Assembly (NCBI GenBank): GCA_017504735.1
Contig: JAFVQP010000209.1
Location: forward strand, 1-8,125
Length of the DNA: 8,125 nt
Direction of reading: 5' to 3'
From: Clostridia bacterium
Lineage (GTDB): Bacteria > Bacillota_A > Clostridia > Christensenellales > Borkfalkiaceae
Of this stretch, positions 1-6,555 are shown one piece after another. A program made the position numbers and the translations under genes. The first letter of the stretch is position 1, and every line of letters starts with the position of its first letter. Under the pieces are notes generated by a model. It was given only the letters and a program-made list of their open reading frames with translations. It was not told where the DNA came from and ran no database searches.

Positions 1-269
1 GGGCAGGCGAAGTTATTGTCAATTCCCTCGATGCTGATGATAAGAAAAATGGTTTTGATATTCCGCTTTTAGAAAAAGTATGCAATCGTGTAAACGTACC
101 TGTGATTGCATCGGGCGGAGCGGCAAAAGAGGAAGATTTTGTGGATTTATTCCGTAAAATTCCCGTTGTGGATGCAGGGTTGGCATCTTCGATATTCCAC
201 CTTCAGAAGGTGAACGTCAATCATTTAAAGGAAACCCTTGCAAAAAATAACGTCAACGTAAGATGGTAA
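1..269 (+). CDS. hisF: Imidazole glycerol phosphate synthase cyclase subunit HisF, C-terminal 88 residues (partial)
   Basis: The open frame enters from the left edge (first full codon at 3) and ends with TAA at 267-269. It encodes the last third of a (beta/alpha)8-barrel protein. HisF uses ammonia from HisH to convert PRFAR into imidazole glycerol phosphate and AICAR in cytoplasmic histidine synthesis. Visible family marks are AGEVIVNSLDADDKKNGFD (matching the usual GEI..TS.DRDGTK.GYD strand), VPVIASGGA (phosphate-binding loop), DAGLASSIFH, and the ending NVNVRW, close to the common I.VR end. The segment that usually reads DGT reads DDK here, a departure from the phosphate-loop consensus. The catalytic N-terminal Asp residues lie outside the window. 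A terminator follows at once, so hisF is the last gene of its operon. A HisF paralogue serving a sugar amidotransferase system cannot be excluded, but the tail looks like ordinary clostridial HisF. Confidence 0.88.
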   Translation, partial: AGEVIVNSLDADDKKNGFDIPLLEKVCNRVNVPVIASGGAAKEEDFVDLFRKIPVVDAGLASSIFHLQKVNVNHLKETLAKNNVNVRW

Positions 270-274
270 TTTGT

Positions 275-307
275 AGCCTTGAAGGTTTTGCCTTCAGGGC
301 TTTTTTT
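275..307 (+). terminator. Intrinsic (Rho-independent) terminator after hisF
   Basis: The arms GCCTTGAAGG (276-285) and CCTTCAGGGC (291-300) form a 10-bp stem with one G-T wobble, closed by the 5-nt loop TTTTG. A run of seven T follows at 301-307, and A275 can pair with T301 to lengthen the stem. It begins 6 bp after the hisF stop and separates that gene from the downstream transport operon. Confidence 0.95.
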
Positions 308-393
308 ACGCTTTGTTCTTGATAAAAAGCGGTATATATGTATATTTATTAAACAAATTACACTATGCAATATAATTTTATTCAATAATATTA

Positions 394-433
394 AGGTAGA
401 ATAGTTGACAAAAAGCTTTTTTTCAGGTAGAAT
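394..433 (+). repeat. Direct repeat AGGTAGAAT, two copies 31 bp apart around the -35 box
   Basis: The nine bases AGGTAGAAT occur at 394-402 and again at 425-433. The second copy includes the -10 box and the first lies just upstream of the -35 box. The 31-bp offset is close to three helical turns, so both copies would face the same side of the DNA. This would suit a regulator binding site, but in AT-rich DNA two copies may also be chance or a remnant of promoter duplication. Confidence 0.4.
405..433 (+). promoter_or_regulatory. Sigma-A-type promoter for the lipoprotein-opp operon
   Basis: A perfect -35 box TTGACA (405-410) is followed by a 17-bp spacer and the -10 box TAGAAT (428-433), one mismatch from TATAAT. 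The start of transcription is expected near 440, giving a leader of about 90 nt before the ATG at 530. The promoter sits downstream of the hisF terminator and upstream of the first gene of the operon, where one is needed. The spacer contains the perfect palindrome AAAAAGCTTTTT (410-421), which could bend the DNA or serve as part of an operator; nothing in the sequence decides this. Confidence 0.88.
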
Positions 434-465
434 GGTAAATGGATTATAAGCGAAATTGGGTCTTA

Positions 466-483
466 ATGCCCTAAAATAGGCAT
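466..483 (+). promoter_or_regulatory. Small hairpin in the 5' leader of the operon
   Basis: ATGCC (466-470) and GGCAT (479-483) can form a 5-bp stem around an AT-rich loop, which can gain two more A-T pairs if C471 bulges out. It lies in the predicted leader, about 35 nt ahead of the ribosome site. It has no T tract and shows no match to a riboswitch or T-box motif I recognise, so it may only be a minor leader structure. Confidence 0.25.
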
Positions 484-516
484 AGGTCGAATTTTGACGG
501 ATAACAAAACCGAGAT

Positions 517-522
517 AGAGGA
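517..522 (+). promoter_or_regulatory. Ribosome binding site that fixes the lipoprotein start at 530
   Basis: AGAGGA lies 7 nt before ATG 530. The earlier in-frame TTG at 494 has no purine-rich site upstream and would place a charged stretch ahead of the signal peptide. A second in-frame ATG at 542 has only GGGAAG nearby; it would give a shorter but still complete lipoprotein signal, so it remains the alternative. Confidence 0.7.
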
Positions 523-529
523 ATATTTC

Positions 530-1822
530 ATGGGAAGAAAAATGAAAGCAAAACTGATCGCATTCTTAATGGCGATTTTATCGTTGTTTATATTTGCGGG
601 CTGTTCCATGGGTGAGAGTTTGGATGAGATATTGGAAACGCGTGATCTCAATCCTCGCATTACCTACTATGCAAACGGCGGGCTATTTGAAAGCAACAGC
701 GCGGTAAAAACTTTGTATTATCCCATTGGTGCAAAAGCGCTTAATATCGGTAAAGTCAACCCTACGAGCGGTTCTGTTGGCGTAAAACGTGACGGGTTTG
801 AGCTGATCGGTTGGTGCGAGGTGGAAGAAAGTAAAGTCCTTGATAAGGAAAAGGGCTTGTGCGAACTTGGTGACGAGTGGGATTTCACCACACAGCTTCA
901 AGAGGGTGACGATATCATTTTGGCTGCAAAATGGCGCGCTTTGGTCGGCTTACAAGTTGTGATGGTTTGCGACGAAGGGGATACGATTGCGGTTGGCAAT
1001 AAGGTTGAAAACGATGCAACCTTGAAGGGCACAGCCTTTAAAAATGGGGACGTAATCGGTGAAATTGCATACGACTCCAAGGACACGGTTAGCAGTGCGG
1101 CAACCCCTGATGCCCGTTTGTTTACCGTTAAGGACAAAACGCATACGTTTTACAGTTACTATTGGGATAAAGCATGTACGCAGGAAATTTCATGGCCCAT
1201 TAAGGATCAGGAAGAACCGCAAACCGTATATGCGAAATACATAAAAGGGAACTGGACGTTCGTTCGCACGGCTGACGACGTGTATAAGATGTTCAACGCT
1301 TTAAAGGGCGGCGCCAATAAGAGTTATTGGATTTGTAACGACATTACCTATACGCAATCTGCGACGATAGAGGGGATGTCCTCCTTTGCAGGCGAAATTC
1401 GAGGCAATGGTTATACGATTCGCGGGTTGAAATTTAGCAAAGCGCTTACGCAGGCTATTAACAAGTTCTCTATTTTCGGCGATATCAAGGCAACGGCAAA
1501 AATTACCGACCTTACCTTGGCGGACGTAAGTGTAAACTTGAAGCTTCGTCCCAACATTCACACACAGGTATATCTCGTATTTATGTCCAAAGCGGCAGAG
1601 GCAGCGGTATCGAACGTAACGATTTCGATGGTTGAAACGGATGCGTTTATCATTGACGGCCCTGATACTTCATTTGTGGATAATATCAACGGTATGGGTG
1701 TGGAAAATTATGACAGCTGCTTGTACGGCGGTTATACGGCGGATTCAGAATATCTTGCAGAATCGTCGGGCGAGGGCTTTACGGTGACAGGCGCTCCTCA
1801 AGAGTTTATCACCATTAAATAA
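530..1822 (+). CDS. Surface lipoprotein with Listeria-Bacteroides (Flg_new/InlB B-type) repeats
   Basis: The 430-residue product is expected on the outer face of the membrane. Residues 1-25 form a lipoprotein signal: basic n-region, hydrophobic stretch LIAFLMAILSLFIF, then AGC with Cys25 as the lipidated residue (Phe at -3 is slightly unusual). Residues about 43-135 match a Listeria-Bacteroides repeat: ITYYANGG, then GFELIGW, then IILAAKW. A second, more diverged module runs to about 240 and ends TVYAKYIKG. The rest (about 240-430) has a pattern seen in beta-helix/GLUG-like surface proteins: a segment starting WTFVRTADDVYKMF, then SYWICNDITY, FAGEIRGNGYTIRGL, FSIFGDI and ITDLTLADVSV. Such repeats occur in Gram-positive surface proteins and often mediate binding. 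No enzyme motif is visible and the function is unknown. It is first in the operon and ends 22 bp before oppA, with no terminator between, so co-transcription is very likely. An accessory substrate-binding or surface role beside the peptide importer is inference. Confidence 0.8.
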   Translation: MGRKMKAKLIAFLMAILSLFIFAGCSMGESLDEILETRDLNPRITYYANGGLFESNSAVKTLYYPIGAKALNIGKVNPTSGSVGVKRDGFELIGWCEVEESKVLDKEKGLCELGDEWDFTTQLQEGDDIILAAKWRALVGLQVVMVCDEGDTIAVGNKVENDATLKGTAFKNGDVIGEIAYDSKDTVSSAATPDARLFTVKDKTHTFYSYYWDKACTQEISWPIKDQEEPQTVYAKYIKGNWTFVRTADDVYKMFNALKGGANKSYWICNDITYTQSATIEGMSSFAGEIRGNGYTIRGLKFSKALTQAINKFSIFGDIKATAKITDLTLADVSVNLKLRPNIHTQVYLVFMSKAAEAAVSNVTISMVETDAFIIDGPDTSFVDNINGMGVENYDSCLYGGYTADSEYLAESSGEGFTVTGAPQEFITIK

Positions 1823-1844
1823 GAAAAACATTGGAGGAATATAT

Positions 1845-4412
1845 ATGAAAAAATCGGTAAAGAGATTTGGATGTCTTGCACTTAGCGCATTCACAGCTAT
1901 GTCCGTACTTTCAAGTTGTAAAGGCGGTAAAGGCGGCGGTGGCGGCAGCGGTGATAAGGCTTACGACACGGAAACGCGCGCAATGGTATTTGCTACGGAT
2001 GCATTGGACGGTAACTTTAACCCCTTCTTTGCAACCTCGGCAACGGATACGAACATTGCTGCAATGACGCAGGTAGGTATGTTGACTACGGATGCAAAAG
2101 GCAATCCCAAATGCGGTATGGACGTACCTACGGTTGTGCGTGAATATAAGCAAACCATGAAAGACGGCAACGGCGACGTGACGCAAAATGGTGAAGCTGC
2201 ATCCAAAGAAAACGGCGGCACGACGGAATATGAATTTATCATCAAAAATGGTATGAAGTTCAGCGACGGACAAGATCTTACCATTCGTGACGTATTGTTT
2301 AACTTGTACGTATATCTTGACCCTTATTATATGGGCTCCGCAACCATTTATTCCACGGATATCGTAGGCTTGAAGGCTTATCGTTTGCAGGATGAAAGTG
2401 CAACGGATGATTCGGAAGAAGCGGACGATATGTTTGCGGCAAGCGCAACGCAAAGAATTATGGACATGCTTAACTATCTTGACCCTGATGATGCGCAACC
2501 CGCATTGACTGAGCAGGTAGAAAAGGATATCGAAAAGGTAAAAGAGCTTTTCTTGGAAGAAGTAACCTCTGACTGGGCATTGTGCGCAGGCACGCAGGAA
2601 TCGTATAAAGATGAATATACCTTCACGGAAGATTGGGAAATCTATTATTTCAACGAAGGTATCATTCAGGTACAATATACGCAGGGTAAGCCCGAACGCG
2701 ATGAAAATGGTAAGTATATCACTAGCTTGGACGTAGCGGGCAACGAATTGCGCGCAAACATTGAAGAAGCGAAAAACGATACGGCAAACATTCAGGCAAT
2801 CATGCAAAGAGAAGGCTGTACGGAAGAAGAAGCAAAAGCTTACGCCGTAAAAGAATTTGCGATCAATAACGTGTACGAATCGAATATTGCCATCAATTCT
2901 AGTATCGCCGACGTGATTCGTTATTGGCAGACTGGTTCGAAAATTCGTGAAGAATTGATTGCGGAAGAAAGAAGCAATTACTATCAAGATCGTTTTGAAG
3001 AAAACGCAGGCGAACAGGTTGTAAAAAGCGTTTCTGGTATCACCACCTATAAAACGGACAAAGATTTCAGCGGAAATGATTTGGGTGCGCAGCATGACGT
3101 TTTGAAGATTGTTATCAACGGCGTTGACCCTAAAGCAATTTGGAATTTTGCATTCTCCGTTGCTCCTATGCATTATTACTCTAACGCTGATGCAATTGCA
3201 ACCACTCCTTTTGGGGTAAAATTCTCGGATAAGGAATTCTTCGACACCGTATTGCAAGCTCCTCAAAAGAACGGTTTGCCCATGGGCGCAGGCGTTTACA
3301 AGGCGAGCAACGAAAAGGGCTCTAGTGATGTAACGAAAGATAATTTCTATAGAAATAACTGGGTATATTTCGAACGCAATACCTTCTTCGAAACGATGGG
3401 TGACGCTTCGATCCATAATGCAAACATCAAATATTTGCGTTATAAAGTAGTAGGCTCGGATAAAATTTTGAACGCGTTGCAGGCAGGGGATATCGATTTT
3501 GGCGAACCTCAAGCAACGGTTAACAACTTGACCGAAATCGGTAAGTATGATTATTTGAACTCGAAAGACTATACGACCAATGGTTATGGTTACGTAGGCG
3601 TTAACCCTAAATACGTACCCGACATCCAGGTTCGTCAGGCAATTATGAAGGCAATGGATACGGCTTCCATTGTTACCAACTACTATACGGAAAGCCTTGC
3701 AGACGTTATTTATAGACCTATGTCCACCTTGTCATGGGCATATCCTACGGGGTGTACCGAATACGAATCCATTGCATATACCACGACGAAATCGGAGATT
3801 GAAGCGTTGGTGGAAGACGCTGGTTGGAGAAAAGCAGATGCAAACAGCGTGTATATGAAGGAGGGTAAACCCCTTAAGATTACCTTCACCATCGCAGGTG
3901 AAACGACCGACCACCCTGCATACGAAATGTTCCAGGATGCGGCAAAATTCCTTAACTCTTGCGGTTTTGATATTTCCGTAACGACGGATATTACGGCGCT
4001 TAAGAAGCTTGCAACAGGCGGTCTTGCCGTATGGGCGGCGGCTTGGTCTTCGACGGTTGACCCCGACTTGTACCAAGTATATCATAAGGATAGTAAAGCA
4101 ACCAGCATCAAAAACTGGGGCTACGACACCATCTTTGCAGACAGCGATCAGTTTGGTTATGAACAGTATATTATTGATGAATTGAGCGCAAAGATTGAAG
4201 AAGGCCGTCAAACCTTGGACGAAGCAACCCGTAAGACCATTTATGCAGAAGCATTGGATTTGATTATGGAGTTGGCGGTAGAATTGCCTACCTATCAAAG
4301 ACACGACCTCGTTGTTTACAACAATAAGGTAATTGACGAAAAAACTTTAAATCAAAATCCTTCTGCAAATGAAGGTGTATATGATCGCCTTTGGGAAGTG
4401 AATTACAACTAA
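1845..4412 (+). CDS. oppA: Oligopeptide ABC transporter substrate-binding lipoprotein, enlarged OppA-type (SBP family 5)
   Basis: This 855-residue protein should bind peptides outside the membrane and deliver them to OppBC. The start has a strong GGAGG 7 nt upstream. Residues 1-25 are a lipoprotein signal with lipobox LSSC (Cys25), followed by a Gly-rich flexible linker (about 27-36). SBP-family-5 landmarks are GNFNPFF (57-63), KFSDGQDLTIRDVLFNLY (138-155), GAGVYKAS (481-488), YGYVGVNPK (581-589), VRQAIMKAMD (596-605) and ELPTYQRHDLVVYNN near the end. Typical OppA or DppA proteins are about 530-600 residues. The excess lies mainly at about 178-395, between the first-lobe strand and KIVINGVDPKAIWNFAF, where the usual substrate-domain pattern resumes. 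That insert is acidic and helix-rich (for example NIEEAKNDTANIQAIM) and is not recognised. Codon use is highly biased: the gene has only two TCA codons, one TTA and no CTA, which fits strong expression. Ligand specificity (peptides or another class-5 substrate) cannot be read from sequence. Confidence 0.93.
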   Translation: MKKSVKRFGCLALSAFTAMSVLSSCKGGKGGGGGSGDKAYDTETRAMVFATDALDGNFNPFFATSATDTNIAAMTQVGMLTTDAKGNPKCGMDVPTVVREYKQTMKDGNGDVTQNGEAASKENGGTTEYEFIIKNGMKFSDGQDLTIRDVLFNLYVYLDPYYMGSATIYSTDIVGLKAYRLQDESATDDSEEADDMFAASATQRIMDMLNYLDPDDAQPALTEQVEKDIEKVKELFLEEVTSDWALCAGTQESYKDEYTFTEDWEIYYFNEGIIQVQYTQGKPERDENGKYITSLDVAGNELRANIEEAKNDTANIQAIMQREGCTEEEAKAYAVKEFAINNVYESNIAINSSIADVIRYWQTGSKIREELIAEERSNYYQDRFEENAGEQVVKSVSGITTYKTDKDFSGNDLGAQHDVLKIVINGVDPKAIWNFAFSVAPMHYYSNADAIATTPFGVKFSDKEFFDTVLQAPQKNGLPMGAGVYKASNEKGSSDVTKDNFYRNNWVYFERNTFFETMGDASIHNANIKYLRYKVVGSDKILNALQAGDIDFGEPQATVNNLTEIGKYDYLNSKDYTTNGYGYVGVNPKYVPDIQVRQAIMKAMDTASIVTNYYTESLADVIYRPMSTLSWAYPTGCTEYESIAYTTTKSEIEALVEDAGWRKADANSVYMKEGKPLKITFTIAGETTDHPAYEMFQDAAKFLNSCGFDISVTTDITALKKLATGGLAVWAAAWSSTVDPDLYQVYHKDSKATSIKNWGYDTIFADSDQFGYEQYIIDELSAKIEEGRQTLDEATRKTIYAEALDLIMELAVELPTYQRHDLVVYNNKVIDEKTLNQNPSANEGVYDRLWEVNYN

Positions 4413-4461
4413 TTTTTAACAATTCATCTTCCGAAAATAAACAAAAAGTGAAGACAAACAA

Positions 4462-5466
4462 ATGGTTAAATATGTTATAAAACGATTGCTGCTTTCCATA
4501 TTGATTTTGCTTGGCGTATCGATGATTATTTACGGTTTAGTCCGTGTGATGCCCGTGGATTATTTGGAAAGTAAGCTAGCTGCCAGCTTGGGAAGCGGAG
4601 GCAGTGAAATCGAATACGAAGAAAGGTTGGCGGAAATGAAGGCCTATTATGGGCTGGACGACGAATCCTTTATCGGTATTTGTAAAGGCTACTGGGATTG
4701 GCTGGTGCGTTTTTGCCAAGGGGATTTTGGTTCCTCTTGGAAGTACGGCCAACCGGTTGAAACGGTTATATTTCAAAATATGGGCGTATCTTTTGCAATC
4801 TCCTTCGTATCTTTGATTTTACAGCTTGCCATTGCAATCCCTCTTGGTATTAAATGTGCTTGTAATCAGTATGGGAAGTTGGACTATTTTGCGACGGTAT
4901 TGACGATGCTTGGCATCTCTTTCCCGACCTTCTTCCTAGGTAGTATTCTGATTAAATTTTTTGCCATCGACTTGGGTTGGTTTGAGGTCGGCGGTTTACA
5001 TTCCAACCTGCCAACAACGGCAGGGTGGGGGGTACGCTTTACCGATATGCTGTGGCATTTGGTATTGCCGATGTTCTTGCTGACGATTTTGTCCATAGGC
5101 GCATGGCTGAGATATACCCGTACCAATACCTTAGAGGTGCTCAATGCGGACTATATCCGTACCGCGCGTGCAAAGGGGCTTTCCGAACATTCCGTTGTGT
5201 ATAAGCACGTATTTAGAAACACGCTGATTCCTTTGGTGACCTTGCTTGCAGGTACGTTGCCTAGCTTGTTTAGCGGTGCAATGATAACGGAAACGATTTT
5301 CGATATTCCAGGTATTGGTAATATTGCCTATAATGCAATGCTTGAAGGCGACATTCCCTTTATTATGGGTTATAACATGTTTATTGCAATTTTAACCGTT
5401 ATCGGTATTTTGCTTACCGATATTATGTACGCCGTGGTGGATCCTCGCGTAAAACTTGGGGAATAA
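4462..5466 (+). CDS. oppB: Oligopeptide ABC transporter permease, OppB/DppB type
   Basis: This 334-residue integral membrane protein forms half of the import channel. An N-terminal segment (about 8-30) starts KRLLLSILILLGVSMIIYGL, followed by an external region with GLDDESF and GDFGSSW, typical of the OppB N-terminal domain. Five further hydrophobic segments lie near 108-130, 142-166, 196-216, 256-276 and 303-326. The EAA loop that contacts the ATPases is visible at about 227-258 (LNADYIRTARAKGLSEHSV, then FRNTLIP), and the C-terminal VDPRVKLG is a family hallmark. Length is normal for the family. It begins 49 bp after oppA with only a weak ribosome site (GTGAAG, 8 nt before ATG), which may keep its level below that of oppA. 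The oppC ribosome site overlaps its end. Confidence 0.95.
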   Translation: MVKYVIKRLLLSILILLGVSMIIYGLVRVMPVDYLESKLAASLGSGGSEIEYEERLAEMKAYYGLDDESFIGICKGYWDWLVRFCQGDFGSSWKYGQPVETVIFQNMGVSFAISFVSLILQLAIAIPLGIKCACNQYGKLDYFATVLTMLGISFPTFFLGSILIKFFAIDLGWFEVGGLHSNLPTTAGWGVRFTDMLWHLVLPMFLLTILSIGAWLRYTRTNTLEVLNADYIRTARAKGLSEHSVVYKHVFRNTLIPLVTLLAGTLPSLFSGAMITETIFDIPGIGNIAYNAMLEGDIPFIMGYNMFIAILTVIGILLTDIMYAVVDPRVKLGE

Positions 5467-5472
5467 GGAGGG
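5466..5472 (+). promoter_or_regulatory. Ribosome binding site that fixes the oppC start at 5477
   Basis: AGGAGGG begins on the last base of the oppB stop codon and ends 4 nt before ATG 5477. A longer in-frame start at TTG 5456 would lie inside oppB and upstream of this site, so the ATG is preferred. The arrangement suggests translational coupling of oppB and oppC. Confidence 0.85.
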
Positions 5473-5476
5473 TGTT

Positions 5477-6550
5477 ATGTTAGAAGATAAAAATCTTGAA
5501 AATGCATCCGAAGAAGTGGTAGAAGTACCTGCGGACAATTCCCCTGAGGAAAGTCATAATGACCGTATACGCGTATTGTCGCCAGGGCAAATGGTTGCGA
5601 AGCGTTTCTTCCGTTCAAAGCTGTCGATGGTTGGTTTAGCGATGTTGATTGCGTTATTCCTCTTTTCCTTTATCGGTCCAATGTTTTCGCAGTGGGCGGA
5701 GAAAGGTCAGCCGGTGAAGGACACTTCCACCTCAAAGGAAATCATCTTGGCGGAACGTATTAAATTTATCACCGAGGACGGCGATGTGGTGATTGCTTAC
5801 GATATTACCGTAGAACAGCCTACCTTCAATAAACGTGGTGATATTACAATGGACCACTTGCTGGGTACGGATGATTCGGGATACGATTTGCTTACCAATT
5901 TAATGCTCGGCGGTAGAATTTCCTTAACCATCGGCTTTGTTGTTATCATTCTAGAAACCTTAATCGGCGTATTGCTAGGCGGTCTAGCAGGCTATTTTGG
6001 CGGTTGGGTGGACAACCTAGTGATGCGTATCGTGGATATTATCAGCTGTATTCCGACGTTGCCGATTATGTTGATTTTATCAGCAACGCTTACCTCGCTT
6101 GGTATTTTGGATATCAGCCGTTTGTACTACCTTATGATTGTATTGACACTTATCGGGTGGGGCGGTATTGCCCGTTTGGTGCGCGGTCAAATTTTGTCCT
6201 TGCGTGAGCAAGAGTTTATGTTGGCTGCAAAATGCTCCGGGCTTTCGACTTCAAGAAAAATTTTCCGTCATTTGTTACCGAACGTTATGCCTCAGTTGAT
6301 TGTTTCAATGACGATGGGGCTTGGCAGTATTATCTTGATGGAAGCAACGCTTGGGTTCCTTGGTTTAGGTGCGCCTTTGGGTACGCCTACGTGGGGTGCA
6401 ATGATTAGCGCGGCATCCAAGATGGAATATTTGTCGGGGTATCCTAATTTCTGGATTCCTCCTGGGATTTGTATAACCCTTGCAATTTTGGCATTTAACT
6501 TCGTCGGCGACGGCTTGCGTGATGCATTTGACCCGAAAATGAAGAGGTAA
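5477..6550 (+). CDS. oppC: Oligopeptide ABC transporter permease, OppC/DppC type
   Basis: The 357-residue product is the second channel subunit, partner of OppB. Residues 1-35 are an acidic cytoplasmic tail. MVAKRFFRSKLSMVGLAML (39-57) then leads into the first membrane helix, as in the OppC N-terminal domain. An external stretch of about 50 residues (75-125) is longer than usual. HLLGTDDSGYDLL follows, where the family normally has GTD..GRD; the Arg is Tyr136 here. The permease domain then spans about 145-345, with five hydrophobic segments and an EAA loop (EFMLAAKCSGLSTSRKIF, then HLLPNVMPQ). The end NFVGDGLRDAFDPKMKR is diagnostic of OppC. It starts 11 bp after oppB, and its last codons (AAG AGG) form part of the ribosome site for oppD, 5 bp downstream. 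Despite the Tyr substitution, nothing suggests the protein is broken. Confidence 0.95.
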   Translation: MLEDKNLENASEEVVEVPADNSPEESHNDRIRVLSPGQMVAKRFFRSKLSMVGLAMLIALFLFSFIGPMFSQWAEKGQPVKDTSTSKEIILAERIKFITEDGDVVIAYDITVEQPTFNKRGDITMDHLLGTDDSGYDLLTNLMLGGRISLTIGFVVIILETLIGVLLGGLAGYFGGWVDNLVMRIVDIISCIPTLPIMLILSATLTSLGILDISRLYYLMIVLTLIGWGGIARLVRGQILSLREQEFMLAAKCSGLSTSRKIFRHLLPNVMPQLIVSMTMGLGSIILMEATLGFLGLGAPLGTPTWGAMISAASKMEYLSGYPNFWIPPGICITLAILAFNFVGDGLRDAFDPKMKR

Positions 6551-6555
6551 AAAAG

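Noticed and set aside
319..376. Additional promoter candidates: TTGATA (319-324) with TATATT (341-346), and TATAAT (371-376)
   Set aside because: The first has a 16-bp spacer and a weak -10. The second has a perfect -10 but only a TTAAAC-like -35. In AT-rich DNA such matches are expected by chance, and the promoter at 405-433 is far better.
374..388. Possible CodY box upstream of the promoter
   Set aside because: Only about 9 of 15 positions fit AATTTTCWGAAAATT, and the right half does not match.
494..529. Upstream TTG start for the repeat lipoprotein
   Set aside because: No ribosome site ahead of TTG 494, and it would put 12 mostly charged residues before the signal peptide; ATG 530 has AGAGGA at 7 nt.
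440..529. Riboswitch or T-box in the operon leader
   Set aside because: The leader is only about 90 nt, with one 5-bp stem and no conserved T-box or riboswitch core that I can recognise.
1911..3512. 533-codon open frame on the minus strand inside oppA
   Set aside because: It is in exact codon register with oppA and stays open because oppA avoids TTA, CTA and TCA. Its product is rich in Phe, Ile, Arg and Cys with no recognisable domain, and no ribosome site was noticed.
3732..4304. 190-codon open frame on the minus strand inside oppA
   Set aside because: Same codon-register effect; no family resemblance.
4427..4454. Hairpin between oppA and oppB (TCTTC with GAAGA)
   Set aside because: Only 5 bp with an 18-nt loop and no T tract; too weak to call a terminator or processing stem.
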